From Coniferiporia sulphurascens (taxonomy: Eukaryota; Basidiomycota; Agaricomycetes; Hymenochaetales; Hymenochaetaceae): DNA of 64,000 bases. Numbering within the stretch: position 1 is the stretch's first letter; each line of letters opens with the position of its first letter. The stretch spans positions 1 through 64,000 of the forward strand of contig NBBA01000026.1 in NCBI GenBank assembly GCA_002794785.1, read 5' to 3'. The notes under the pieces are model-generated. The model did not search any database. It worked only from the letters and a program-made list of their open reading frames with translations, and was not told the DNA's origin. The translations under genes and the position numbers were made by a program. Below are positions 10,904 to 22,903 of the stretch, piece by piece.

Positions 10904-13900
10904 GTGCACAAATCCGTGTGCTACAGTGGAACACCGCCCGCTCACTTGCGGCGATCCATTCCCTAATACCCGCCCTTACTAACAAACCATCTCCCCCACA
11001 CCTGATTCTGATACAGGAGCCCCCGTGGTATCAAATCGGACTACAGCCCTCACTCACCAACCCAGACAGGGAAGTGGTACTCAATGTACCAACCATCCCC
11101 GGATTTGTACCAGTACTCCCTCCGACCACCCGACCCCGGGTGGTGACCTATGTCTCAAGGAACCTCCCCAATCTTCATGGTCAGTCGTCGGCCCGGCCTC
11201 AAGCGGCACCGATGTCATGACGGTGGAGATCCAAGGAAACCTCCCCACCAGAGTGTGCAACTACTACGGTATGCTGCCCCGGATAGGGCGGAACCCAGAC
11301 AAGGGTACCCAGGTGAGACATTCCTGAGCTCTCTCCCCCTGGCCCTCACCTCCACCCTCACAATTGCTGGCGACTTCAACCGTTGTCACCATTCGTGGTC
11401 AACTCTCGACTCCACCCAAGAAGAAAACCGCAGAGCCCAACCTCTGGACGACTTCTTCAGGGAAAACGGCCACGAACCAGCCCACCCACCCGACTGCGAC
11501 ACCCGACCCCTTCCAGGACATCGAAGATGCCCAATCGATATGGTATGGGCCCCACCGTCAATCAACCCGGAGTCCATCATGGACTCCTTCAAAGCAACCC
11601 CTTCGCCACTCTCTGACCACCAAATCCTGCGATGGTCAATACCAGTTTCAACACCTCAGCCAACACCTATGACCCGGAAACTCAACAAGGAGGACAAGGA
11701 CATCTGGACAGAGGCCGCTTTCCCAGCACTCACAAACACATTCGCCTTACCAGTAGTGGATGCTAACTCCCTAGATCTGAAAGCAAGCGCCATCCTCAAA
11801 GCCATGACAGACATGCTACAGCCATTCACCAAAATCTGCACTCCATCGAAAACAGCGGTCCCTTGGTGGTCATCCAACTGCCAGGACCTACTAAACATGA
11901 TTCATAGTGCCCAAACACCAACTGCAAAAGTGGCGGCAAGACGCTCATTCAAACGAGGGGTGCGAGCCGCTAAGCGAACCTACTACTCAGAACAGGCATT
12001 GGAGGCCGATCCCTCCAACATCTGGTCATGGGCCAAATGCGGCCTAGGCATCCGCCCAACCCAAGTACCTTCGCTCAAATGCAGGGACAGCACCTTCACC
12101 CAGTCGGACGACAAGAAAGGTGAGCTCTTCAGATCCACTTTCTTCCCACTGCCCCCCCCACTCCCGGCTGCGGGCCTTGGCCCCCTGCCTCCCCCTACCC
12201 CAGCTGCGCCACCACTACTCTTCAGTGAGCTTACAGGAGCACTGGCCGATACCTCCAACTTGTTGGCTCCGGGCCCCTCGGGGATTGGGTATCACCCCCT
12301 GAAATGGGTGGTTGACGCCTACCCAGATGAGGTACTAACGCTTTTCAACGACTGCCTGCGACTGGGCCACCACCCAGCCTGCTGGCGGATGGCAAAAGTC
12401 GTTATGCTATGGAAGCCGAACAAGAAGGACCCATTCTCCCCCCGGTCCTATCGCCCCATCACCCTCAAGGAAACCATGGGCAAGTTACTCGAGAAGATGA
12501 TCGCTAACCGGCTCCAGTACCTTGCAAATGCAAGGAACTGGCTGCCACCAAACCAGTATGGAGGACGTCAGGGCCACTCGGTCTACAACGCCACCCAGCA
12601 TCTTTTACAGATCGTTGAAGGTGCACACGCAAAAGGCTTGGTATGCTCTATCCTAGCGGTGGACATCCAGGGCTTTTTCGACTCGGTGCACCCAAGATGA
12701 CTCCACCACCAGCTTTTGGAGATGGGATGCCTGCCAGACATGGCGGAATGGTGTCTCTCCTTCATGACGAAAAGGGAAGTGGCTGTCTCATTCAATGGCA
12801 CAACCCTACTGACCGCACCCAAACCGGACCTCGGCACCCCACAAGGGTCCCCAGTCTCGCCGATCCTCTTGACAATCTTCGCAGGCATTGTGATGTGACG
12901 CTTCCAACAGCGTGGCTCCCAACTGCTAGCATATGTCGACGACCACCTCATTGCCTGTGTAGGCACATCAGTGACAGCTAACTGCCGATCCCTCACACAG
13001 GCATACCAACAACTCAACCTCCTCTTCCGCCAAATTGGTCTCAACATCGAGCCAGCAAAGACGGAGGCCCTCCACTTCCACCCGCCCAGGCAGCGAACCG
13101 GCTACCATCGCTGGGACACCGCTGGGATTCAAATCGACACTGCAACCCTGGTCCGTCCCACCAACCCCCTGCACTGGCTCGGGATTTGGTGGGATGCGGG
13201 CCTCACCTTCAAACCTCATGTGGAACGCATGTGCTCCAAGGGGCTATTAACATTGGCAGCCCTCTGCATTCTTGGCAACACCGAGAAGGGCCTATCAGCC
13301 ATCCACCTCTGCCGACTCTACACCGCCTGTGTGCGCACCGTCCTATCCTGGGGCACACCAGTATGGTACCATGGACGTCGACAAAAAACCCTAGTCAACC
13401 GACTACAGGCCGTGCAGAATACTGCTTGCCGTTGGATATTGGGCATCTATAAGGGCATGTCTCCCCATTCTATGAATTTTCTCTGTTCCACTCCCCCTTT
13501 CAGTGCTTATTTTGAGTATTTAAAGACCACCCATGCACTGCGCCTTTGGTGTACCCCCCACCGTGTAGGGCAGAAAAAGTTTAATCCTAATGCTAAAACC
13601 CCCTTTTCCCTTTCGTTGCAGGTCAGCGTCCCCCGAGTCCAACAAATCCCAGCATACACACACCCCCCCTGGACGGACCCCCTCGCCTTCGGCAAAGGGC
13701 GCATCGTCTTCTCAGTCCCAAGGCAGCCTGTCTCTGCAAACCTACATGACCATTACATTGCCCAGGCCAGGACACTCTGCACCGACACCTCCCTGCAGGT
13801 CTTTACGGATGGCTCACACATCGGTAATACCTCAGGATCAGCCATCTGCGGCATGAAGGGATCACTACACACATGCTCCCTCAAGCTCGCCTCTCCCACT

Positions 13901-14902
13901 TGCACCACAGCAACAGACGCCGAAATATTCTCATTGGCAACTGCCCCAGGCTGGGCGGCAAGACGACTCCACCACCTACTGCCAGATGTCCAGGAGATTT
14001 TCTTCCTCTTGGACTCTCTGACGGCACTCGGCCTTTTCCGCACCTGGCCCTCAACCTCGGGGGCCCAGCTCCTCCCACTCTGGAAGGCAGGGGTCAAGAC
14101 CCTTCTCGACTCGTTTCCGAATCTAACCATTCATTTCTGATGGTGCCCAGGCCACAAGGGCATCCTTGGGAATGAATGGGCGGACTCCAAGGTGAAGCTA
14201 GCAACCGAGCTTCCCCCATCTTCCCTCGCCCCCTCTATCTCCGCTCTGAAGGAAGTGGTGACATGCACACTCAGTGAACACTGGTCCCTTCAGTTAGCCC
14301 GCCCCCTAGCCTCCACTACCAACAAATACTTGGTGGTAACAGGGCCCCCCACTCGATGACCAAGAAAGCTCATCACGATCTCGGTTGACCACCCTCATGC
14401 GGAACTCACTGCAGTAGCACAGGTCCTCTGCCATGCCGGTCCCTATGGGGGTTACTGGCTGAGCTTCGACTCAGCCTACCGGCACAGACATGGCCTGATC
14501 TCTCACTGCAGGTGGCACAACCACCCACCCTGGCCAGCACAGACAACCCCTCATATCCTAGGCAGATGCGAAACCTTCCAGCCCTGGATATGCCATGTCT
14601 GGCCTAAGAGAGACCCCCTCCCTGTCCACCATACGGAATGGGTGGATGAAAACCACCTACTGGTCCTACAGCGCTGGCTACGCCTTACAGGACACCTCAA
14701 CCGAATGTCCAACCGCACAGCTGGGGCGATTCACATGGCCTTCGCGGCTATGGAACTGGACAGACTCCCCACCAATAACAACCTCGACTTGGATACCCTC
14801 CGGGGCTACGTGCGCAGGTTGCTCAGAACCAGGACTCAGGATGCGGACCTGGCCCTCTTGGAGCTATCAGGTATGCTCCCCCCATTTCCCTCTGACTTGT
14901 GA
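10900..14902 (+). pseudogene. A2 ORF2, endonuclease / RT / RNase H polyprotein, broken
   Basis: The order of domains matches A1. The endonuclease keeps LQWN, IQEPPWYQIG, an intact GDFN (AGDFNRCHHSW), CPIDMVWAP and SDHQI. The RT has GPSGIGYHPLKW, DIQGFFDSV, GTPQGSPVSPIL and YVDDHL. RNase H has FTDGSHI, LDSLTAL (first Asp/Ser context altered) and GNEWAD. Two one-base losses in C runs near 11165 and 11280 shift the frame inside the endonuclease. Stops lie at 12698 (TGA where A1 has CGA), 12896 (TGA where A1 has TGG), 14138 (TGA where A4 has CGA) and 14357. Its length of 4,003 nt is exactly two bases short of A3's 4,005. Confidence 0.88.
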
Positions 14903-15161
14903 CTGCCCTTCGGATTCCCAATCAGTTTCTTCTATGGCAATCACAGCCACTCCTTTCCGCTTCTAAGGGACTCTCTTTTCCTGCCCCCATTTCGATTGGT
15001 TCAGGTTCTCCGTAGTCGCGATATGTATTCCTCCCTCTCCCCTTCTCATATTTATCCCTAATAGGGCACGTAAGTACACTAGGCCTCCTTGGAGGCACGC
15101 ACCCTGCCCAGTTTCACTCAATGAGCGATGATGGGCACCTCAGTAGTTAGGTAGTTTACAG

Positions 15162-15180
15162 GTGGCCCCTACGGGGCCAC
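15162..15180 (+). other. Family A 3' terminal hairpin (A2) with compensatory change
   Basis: GTGGCCCC, loop TAC, GGGGCCAC. Compared with the A3 form GCGGCCCC/GGGGCCGC, a C-G pair has become T-A, so both sides changed and pairing is kept. This supports a selected RNA structure upstream of the tail. Confidence 0.65.
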
Positions 15181-15230
15181 AGGTGTATTACATAACACAG
15201 TAGGAATAATAAATAAATAAATAAAAAAAA

Positions 15231-15507
15231 GACCCAGTAGAATACCAGACCAGAGCATGGGTTGCTGCAATGAACCCCGAGACAACCCCCAGTGAAAACC
15301 AGAGATGGTGGTGGTAAGAGGACAAGAAGGATGAGCCCCCACTTCTGGATCCGTGATTGTACCAGGATCTCTGTCTCGCATACCCGACCCTGGTGGCAAA
15401 GCCATCCCAGGGAGTAGGGGATACTAACCACCTCAAGGGGGTCCAACTCACCCAAGAGGCCCATGGTGCCCTGTCGCTTTTCAGCGTCGGGTGGTTCTTA
15501 CTGCCAC
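15231..15507 (-). repeat. N-family non-coding sequence, two pieces
   Basis: On the minus strand, 15333 to 15231 starts with CATCCTTCTTGTCCTC and matches N at 28139-28240 closely. The stretch 15500 to about 15345 matches the middle of N at 28785-28935 (shared CACCATGGGCCTC, CCCTTGAGGTGGTTAGTA and ACGGATCCAGAAG-like blocks). So a middle piece of N is followed by a fresh N 5' end, as in a head-to-tail pair. The region lies between the converging tails of A2 (+) and A3 (-), and it carries no supported coding region. Confidence 0.65.
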
Positions 15508-15844
15508 TTTTTATTTATTTATTTATTTATTTATTATTCCTACTGAGCTACGCAATACACCTGCGGCCCCGTAGGGGCCGCCTGTAAACTACCTAACTAC
15601 TGAGGCACCCGTCATTGCTCATCAAGCGAAACTGGGCGGGGCGCATGCCTCTTGTGGGAGGCCTAGTGTACTCATGCGCCCTATTAGGGGTAAAATAGAG
15701 GAAGAAAGGAGGAGGCATACATATCGCAACTACGAAATGCCATACCCAGCAAAGAGCAAGATCAGGCAATGGGGAGTCCCTTAGAAGAGGAAAGGAGCAG
15801 CTGCAAGTGCCATAGAAGAAACCGATGGGGAATCCAAATGGCAG

Positions 15845-18800
15845 TCAAGAGTCAGAGGGAAATGGTGGGAGTGTACCTGAGAGCTCCAAAAGGGCTGGGT
15901 CCACATCCTGAGTCCTGGATCCGAGTAACCTGCGCACGTATCCCCAGAGGGTGTCCAAGTCCAGGTCGTTGTCGGTTGGGAGTCTGTCCAAGTCCATAGC
16001 TGCAAAGGCAAGGCGAATAGCTCCGGCTGTGCAGTTGGACATTTGGTTGAGGTGGCCTGTAAGACGCAGCCAGCGTCTGAGGACTAGAAGGTGGTTTTTG
16101 TCTGCCCATTTGGTGTGGTGGACAGGGAGGGGGTCGCTTTTTGGCCAGACTTGTCGTACCCAAGGCTGGAATGTTTCGCATCCGCCTAGGACGTGGGAGG
16201 TTGACTGTGCTGGCCAGGGTGGGTGGTTGTGCCATCTGCAGTGGGAGATCAGGCTGTGTCTGTGTTGGTAGGCCGAGTCGAAGCTCAGCCAGTAGCCCCC
16301 ATAGGGACCAGCACGACAGAGGACCTGCGCCACTGCAGTGAGCTCCGAGCAGGGGTGGTCGACTGAGATGGTGATTAGCTTTCTTGGTTGCTGGGTGGGG
16401 GGCCCTGATACTGCCAGGTATTTGTTGGCTGTAGAGGCTAGGGGGCGGGCCATTTGCAAGGACCAGCACTCACTGAGGGTGTGAGTCGCCACCTCCTTCA
16501 GAGTGGAGATAGAGGGAGGGAGGGAGGACGGAGGAAGCTGTGTTGCAAGCTTTGCCTTGGAATCCGCCCATTCGTTCCCTGGAATTGCCTCATGGCCCGG
16601 GCACCATTGGAAATGAACGGTTAGATTCGGGAAGGAGTCGAGAAGGGTCTCGACCCCTGCCTTCCATAGGGGGAGGAGCTGGGCCCCCAATGCTGAGGGC
16701 CATGTGCGGAATAGGCCTAGGGCTGTCAGTGAATCTGAGAGGAAGTAGATCTCCTGGACTTCTGGCAGCAGGTGTTGGAGTCGGCGTGCAGCCCAGCCTG
16801 GGGCAGTCACTAGTGAGAAAATCTCAGCATCTGTCGCTGTGGCACATGTGGGAGAGGCGAGTCTGAGGGAGGTGATGTAGTTGTCCCCCTTCATGCCACA
16901 GATGGTGGAGCCCGAGGTGTTGCCAATGTGGGAACCATCAGTGAACACCTGCAGGGATGAGTTGGTGCAGAGAGTCTGGGCTTGGGCGATGTAGTGGTCG
17001 CGTGTTTCCTCTGAGACTGGCTGCCTTGGGACTGAGAAGACGATTTGATCTTGGCCGAAGGCAAGGGGGTCCATCCAGGGAGAGTGTGTGTACGCTGGGA
17101 TCCATTGGACTCGGGGGACACAGACCTGCAACGAAAGTGAAAAAGGTGTGTTAGCATTAGGGTTAAACTTTTTCTGCCCTACTCAGTGGGGGGTGCACCT
17201 CTGGCACAAGGCATGAATGGTCTTTAAATACTCGAAATAAGTGAAAAAAGGGGGAGTGGAACAAAGAAAATTTGTAGATAGGGGAGACATGCCCTTATAG
17301 ATGCCTAGGATCCAACGGCATGCAGTGTTCTGGACCACTTGTAGTCAGTTGACCAGGGTTTTTTGTCGATGTCCATGATACCACACAGGTGCGCCCCATG
17401 CTAGGACAGTGCACATGCAGGCAGTGTAGAGTCGCCAGAGGTGGATGGCAGACAGGCCCCTTTCAGTGTTGCCGAGGATGCGAAGGGCTGCCAGTGTTGA
17501 TAGGCCTTTGGAGTGCATGCACTCTACATGAGGTTTGAAGGTGAGGCCCATGTCCCACCAGATTCCCAGCCAATGCAGGGGATTGGTGGGCTGAACCAGG
17601 GTTTCGGCATCGATTTGTATCCCAGTGGTGTCCCAGTGGTGATAGCCAGTTCATCTTCTGGGTGGGTGGAAGTGGAGGGCCTCCGTTTTTGCTGGTTCAA
17701 TGTTGAGACTGATTTGGTGAAAGAGGAGGTCAAGTTGTTGGTATATGTTCGCTAGGGATTGGCAGTTGGCTGTAACTGAGGCACCTACGCATGCAATGAG
17801 GTGGTCATCCATGTAGGCTAGTAATTGTGAGCCTCGCTGTCGAAAGCGCCACATCACTATGCCTGCAAAAATCGTGGATAAGATGGGGGAGACTGGTGAT
17901 CCTTGAGGTGTGCCGAGGTTGGGTTTGGGTGTGGTCAGTAGGGTTGTGCTATCAAATGAGACCGCAACTTCCCTGTTCGTCATGAATGAGAGACACCACA
18001 CCACCATGTCCAGTGGGCATCCCATTTCCAATAGCTGGTGGTGGAGTCGTCCTGGGTGCACCAAGTCGAAGAAGCCCTGTATGTCCACTGCTAGGATGGA
18101 GCAAACAAGGCCTTTCACATGGGCGCCTTCAACAATCTGTAGGAGGTGCTGGGCGGCATCATAGACCAAGTGGCCTTGGCGCCCCCCATACTGGTTTGGT
18201 GGCAGCCAGTTCCTCATGTTAGCAAGGTACTGGAGCCGGTTAGTGATCATTTTCTTGAGTAACTTGCCCAAGGTTTCCTCAAGGGTGATAGGGCAGTAGG
18301 AGTGGGGGGAGAATGGGTCCTTCTTGTTTGGCTTCCACAGCATTACGACTTTTGCTGTCCACCAGCAGGCTGGGTGGTGGCCCAGTCGCAGGCAGTCGTT
18401 GAAAAGCGTAAGTACCTCATCTGGGTAGGTGTCGACCACCCATTTCAGGGGGCGATACCCGATCCCTGACGGGCCCGGAGCCGACAAGTTGGAAGTATCG
18501 GCCAGTGCACCTGTGAGCTCCAAGAAGAGTAATGGCGGTGCAGCTGGGGTAGGGGGAGGCAGGGGGCCGAGGCCTGCAGCCGGGAGTGGGGGAGGCAGAG
18601 GGAAGAATGTTGACCTGAACAGCTCACCTTTCTCTTTGTCCGACTGGGTGAAGGTGCCATCCCTGCATTTCAGCGAGGGGACTTGGGTTGGTTGGACACC
18701 TAGGCCGTGTTTGGCCCATGCCCAGATGTTAGAGGGGTCGGCCTCTGACGCCTGTTCCGAGTAGTATGTTTGCTTTGCCGCCCTTACTCCTTGTTTAAAG

Positions 18801-19849
18801 GAGCGTCTGGCTGTAGCTTTAGCTGCGGGTGTTGGGGCACTGTGGATTGCGTTTAGTAAGTCTCGGCAGTTGGACAACCACCATGGGACTGCTGTTTTCG
18901 ATGGTGTCCAGATTGTGGTGAAAGGTTGGAGTGTGTCTGTCATGGCTTTGAGGACAGCGCTTGCTTTCAGGTCTAGTGAGTTAGCATCCACTGTTGTCAT
19001 AGCGAATGCTTTTTCGAGGGCAGGGAATGCAGCTTCAGTCCAACTGTCTTTGTCCTCATTGTTGAGTTTTTGCATTGTTGGTGTGGGCCGGGGCATTGAT
19101 GTTGGTATCAACCAGCATATTATGTGGTGGTCGGAAAGTGGCAATTGGTTGCTGGTGAAGGAGTCCATGATGGACTCTGGGTTGATTGACAGTGGGGCCC
19201 ATACCATGTCGATTGGGCAGCATCGACGCCCTGGGAGGGGTCGGGTGTCACACTCAGGTGGATGGGCAGGTTCATGGCCGTGTTCCCTGAAGAAGTCGTC
19301 CAGAGGTTGCGCTCTGCGGTCTTCTTCGTGGGTTGAGTTGAGGGTTGACCATGAGTGGTGGCGACGGTTAAAGTCACTGGCCACCATGAGGGTGGAGGCG
19401 AGTGCCAAGGGGAGAGAGCAAAGGAACGTCTCACCTGGGTACCCTAGTCTTGCTTCCGCCCTGTCTGAGGGCAACATACCATAGTAGTTGCACACCCTGA
19501 CTGGGAAGTTGCCTTGGATCTCCACTGTCACGACATCGATTCCGCTTGAGGCAGGGCCGACGACCGACCATGAAGACTGGGGGAGGGTCCTTGAAATGTA
19601 TGTGACCACCCTTGGTCGGGTGGCAGGTGGGAGTACTGGGATGAATCCTGGGATCATCGGCACATTGAGTACTGGATCTCCTTCTGGGTTGGTGAGTGAG
19701 GGCTGTAGCCCGATTTGATACCACAGTGGCTCCTGGATCAGTATCAGGTGAGGGGGGGAAGGTTCGTTAGTGAGGACAGGGATTATGGAATGAATCGCCG
19801 CAAGTGAGCGGGCAGCATTCCACTGGAGCACACATATTTGTGCACTCAT
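15845..19849 (-). pseudogene. A3 ORF2, endonuclease / RT / RNase H polyprotein, three stops only
   Basis: The frame from ATG 19849 (MSAQI) to TAG/TGA end 15845 is 1,335 codons with no frameshift. Codons 1-240 are the EEP endonuclease with N11 and E40, SDFN replacing GDFN, and SDHH. The RT lies roughly at residues 440-730 with DIQGFFD and YMDD near residue 670. RNase H starts near residue 960 (FTDGS, Asp about 970), then SDS and GNEWAD. The C-terminal CRWH...HVLGGC cluster resembles the zinc-binding tail of fungal LINE polyproteins, with His in place of the second Cys. TGA codons at 17651, 17345 and 17183 correspond to CGA in A2 or A4. The start overlaps the gag stop in ATGA. Confidence 0.92.
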
Positions 19850-21870
19850 AGGTCCTCCTCCATGAAGGTGTCAGTGTCCTCTTCAACCTGGAGGCCGGAG
19901 TCGATTGCGCGGAAGTGCTTCTTCTTCAGGCAGGTGGGAAGGGTGGCGGGATGGTTGCCCTGGCAATTGGCGCAGTGGTGGGGGTGGGGGCAGGCGTCTC
20001 CTTCGACTGCATCATTTGCACAATAGGTGCATGATTTAAGATGGTTGGCCATCAAGTGCTGTCCGGCACATTCAGCGCAATGAGCCTGGACTTGGCAGCC
20101 TTTCTTTCCGTGGCCGAGGCCTTGGCAGCATTCACACTGGGTGAGGCCGGGTCGGACCGGTGGGACTGAGAGGCGGAGGGAGGATCTGAATAGGTAAACC
20201 CTGTTCCTTTTGAGGAGGCGTGCTCAGGTTTGGCCATCCGGGTTGGTGAAGGTGAAGGATACCAGGCATGCCGCCAAGAGTGGGAGCTTTTCTGGGACTG
20301 TCACATAGTGAGGGGGCACCACAAAGTCGAGGTGTTTGAGGGAGGGGTTCTGGCGGACCTCTGTGAGGAGGGCTGCTTCAGTGATGGGGTGGGGGTTCTG
20401 CCCGAAGAAGACATCCTGGCAGGGCACCATTGAGATGCGTAGCGTTGATCTGGGTTGAACTCTGGAAGGGGTCAGTTGGAATCGGTCTGATAAGGGCCGG
20501 TCCGCTGGGAGGGCTAGGCAGTGGTCATGCATGTGTTTCATGAATGCATCCGCATGGTGATCAATGATTGCCGATGTGGTTGGGGTGGAGGAGGCGGGTC
20601 TTTCTGCAAAGGTGGTCACCAGGTTGCCTTTAGCGTTGAACTTAGAGGACAACACGGTGACCGTGTCAGCAGTAGGCAGGGCCCAGAAGAATCCCCAGGC
20701 CATTTCGGTGAGGGAGGTGCCTGACTTATGCATGGCTGCGGGAGCGATGAGGTCCTGTGGTGTTAGTACCAAGGTGGGTTCCTTGGCATACATCTTGGGG
20801 GGGGGTGGTTGCCGGACTTTCTTCGCTTTCTTTGCTGGGGCCATCTGGGTTGCTAGGGGCTGGGGGAGGTTAGCTGCAATCACCACTAACTGAGCGTACG
20901 TCATTGGGGCTCCTGCCAGTATGACTTTCGCCGCGGCCTCGAGTTGAGCCGAGGTAATGGTAGTGGCTGCTGTTGCCATGATGGTGGGAGCGGGGGTGGT
21001 TCCTCCCATGTTGGTGGGAGTCTGCTGTGGGGCCTGTTGCAGCCACAGGGCAGGGCATGAGGCCATGGAGGATACCTGGCAGGTGAGGTTCCCCATGTTG
21101 ACTGAGAGCCACTTGACGACGTCCGCTAGCACTGTGATCTGTGAGTCAGGAGGGGTAAGTTGGGCTTGGGCCTGCGGGTTAGTCCTTATGTTGAAGGTAA
21201 ATGGGGCCCTCATGGCAGAGGAGAAGGGTGTGCCGAGTGAGATTCTTGTGCCCATTGTGGCTTGGGCATATTCCTGTTCCACAGTGCGGGTGGCTATGTG
21301 TTCTGGGTCATCCCTGTCTTGCATCCGGTATGTTGTTGACAATGCTTCATGACTGAGGGCCATTAGTTTCCCCAGGAATGCCGCTGTCACCTGTACAACT
21401 GCTGTGGAGTTGGCGGCCTGTTCAACTCTGGCCTTGAGGGTGTCGAGTGCTTTTTCCACATTTGGCATGAAGTCTGTCAGTGCTTGTACAAACTCTGATG
21501 TGACTGGCCGGTTGCGGGGAGTCTCAGGGGAGAGGACGTTGGTGTTGTGTTTGCCTGTCGACTGAGGGGGTGTGTGTGGTTCATCCCACATCTGGTCGTC
21601 TTGCTGTTGCCCTGCTGTGGTCAGGGCTCGAGTGACGTTGAGGGCGGTCTGTGTGCCCCGCTGAGGCCACTGGTTGAGGTCACCTAGCAGGATTTCGCCC
21701 ATGAGAGCATCATAGTTGGGGGGGGTGAGTCGTGGTGGTGGGGACAGGGAGTGGCTCCGGGGGGCGGTTGGCGACTGACGACGGCCAGGGTTGGCCGCTC
21801 CAGACGCCATAGGGCTAACTGTAGATAGGCCTGTAGGTCGTAGTGGATGACCACTGAACCGATCTGCCAT
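19846..21870 (-). pseudogene. A3 ORF1, gag-like protein, single nonsense codon
   Basis: The 675-codon frame runs from ATG 21870 (MADRFSGHPLRPTG) to TGA 19846 and is broken only by TGA at 20224-20226, where A2 carries CGA. The N-terminus is rich in Pro/Ser/Thr. A region with regularly spaced hydrophobics (VQALTDFMPNVEKALDTLKA) could form helices. Then come a Pro-rich linker with KKAKKVRQPPPP and the central conserved block. Three C-terminal Cys/His knuckles start near residue 579, beyond the stop. A product ending at the stop would lack all zinc knuckles. The stop overlaps the ORF2 start by the ATGA arrangement. Confidence 0.9.
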
Positions 21871-21907
21871 GGGAGAGTTTGAGCTGCCTGCGCTAGGGAG
21901 ATGGTGG

Positions 21908-22577
21908 TTTTTTTTTTTTTTTCTTTAAATTTATTATTCCTGCTGTACTATGTAATACACCTGCAGCCCCAAAGGGGCCGCCTGTAAACTACCTAACTAC
22001 TGAGGTGCCCGTCATCGCTCATTGAGTGAAACTGGGCGGGGCGCGTGCCTCCAAGGAGGCCTAGTGTACTTACGCGCCCTATTGGGGATAAATAGGGGGG
22101 GGAGAGGGAGGTATACATATCGCAACTACCTGAAAACCAGAACCGTTTGTAATGATGTCAGGAAGAGAGAGTCCCTTAGAAGCAAAGAGGAGTGGCTGCG
22201 ATTGCCATAGAAGAAACCAAAGGGAATCTGAATGGCAGTCATAAGTCAGAGGGAAATGGGGGGAGCGTACCTGAGAGCTCCAAAAGGGCCGGGTCCGCGT
22301 CCTGAGTCCTGGATCCAAGTAACCTATGCACGTAGCCCTGGAGGGTGTCCAGGTCGAGGTTGTTATTAGTGGGGAGTTCGTCTAGGTCCATAGCCGCAAA
22401 GGTGAGGCGGATCGCCCCCGCTGTGCGGTTAGACATCCGGTTGAGGTGGCCTGTAAGGCGTAGCCAGCGCCTTAGGACTAGAAGGTGGTTTTCGTCCACC
22501 CATTCGGTGTGGTGGACAGGGAGGGGGTCGCTCTTGGGCCAGATGAGTCGTATCCAGGGCTGGAAGGTTTTGCATCC
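21908..22577 (-). mobile_element. Family A LINE A4, 3' part (continues at 33679)
   Basis: On the minus strand this is the last part of ORF2 (from KTFQPW through ELSGTLPPFPSDL, stop at 22239), then 3' UTR, hairpin, AATAATAAA and poly(A). It is separated from its upstream part at 33679-35865 by the insertion of B2. The junction carries one copy of a 16-nt duplication at 22562-22577. Its tail runs straight into the 5' end of A3. Confidence 0.88.
22562..22577 (+). repeat. Target-site duplication of B2, left copy
   Basis: GGAAGGTTTTGCATCC matches GGAAGGTTTCGCATCC at 33663-33678 with one T/C difference at a CpG. The copies bracket the whole B2 element. Confidence 0.88.
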
Positions 22578-22903
22578 TTTTTTAATATTTTTTAATATTT
22601 TTTATTTTATTATTCCTGCAGTATTACATAATTACAAGCTGCCCCCCCAAAGGGGGGGCCCTAACTACATAACAACAGAGGCGCCCGTCATTGCACAATG
22701 CACGAAACTGGGTGGGGGCCCTGCTCCCCAAGGGGAGCCAAAGTGGGAAGGGCCCCTATTGATGATGTGACAGAAAGAGGGAGGAATATGTATCACTACA
22801 GCCAAGCCAAACGGACGACATCAGGCAAAAGGGGGTAGCTTAGAAATGGAAAGGGGGGGCGAGAGCGCCAGCCAGGACATACACAGGGGAGTCTGAAAGG
22901 CAT

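Larger units (their letters stand above)
6994..15230 (+). mobile_element. Family A LINE, copy A2, 5'-truncated and split by B1
   Basis: The copy begins inside gag (residues homologous to ATRTVEQEYAQAT), directly after the A1 tail, and ends with the A 3' UTR, hairpin and (TAAA)n at about 15190-15230. It is interrupted at 7338-9775 by truncated B1, with the 15-nt target duplication GTAGCCACTACCATC on both sides. The gag reading frame is the same on both sides of the insertion once the insert is discounted. There is no host DNA between A1 and A2, so the two form a head-to-tail pair. Confidence 0.85.
15508..21907 (-). mobile_element. Family A LINE, copy A3, near full length and least broken
   Basis: This is a 6.4 kb element with (TAAA)n tail at 15508-15530, hairpin, ORF2 and gag. 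It ends at 21907 with CCACCATCTCCC, just after the poly(A) of A4 (T-run 21908-21922 on the plus strand). Only four in-frame stops, all TGA, and no frameshift separate it from two complete ORFs of 674 and 1,334 codons. It is the best reference copy for family A in this window. Confidence 0.9.
15508..22263 (-). repeat. Right arm of the ~6.7 kb inverted repeat
   Basis: This is the reverse-complement counterpart of 253-6993. It contains A3 and the first ~350 nt of the A4 tail. Unlike the left arm, its gag and ORF2 frames are continuous apart from four shared nonsense codons, so the indels in the left arm are probably the deviations. The spacer between the arms is about 8.5 kb and unique to the centre. 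Confidence 0.9.

Noticed and set aside
18870..19484. Long open frames antisense to ORF2 (also near 3014-3643, 26011-26423, 35900-36355).
   Set aside because: They mirror the endonuclease/RT coding strand, carry no recognisable domain and recur wherever ORF2 lies; GC-rich codon bias explains them.
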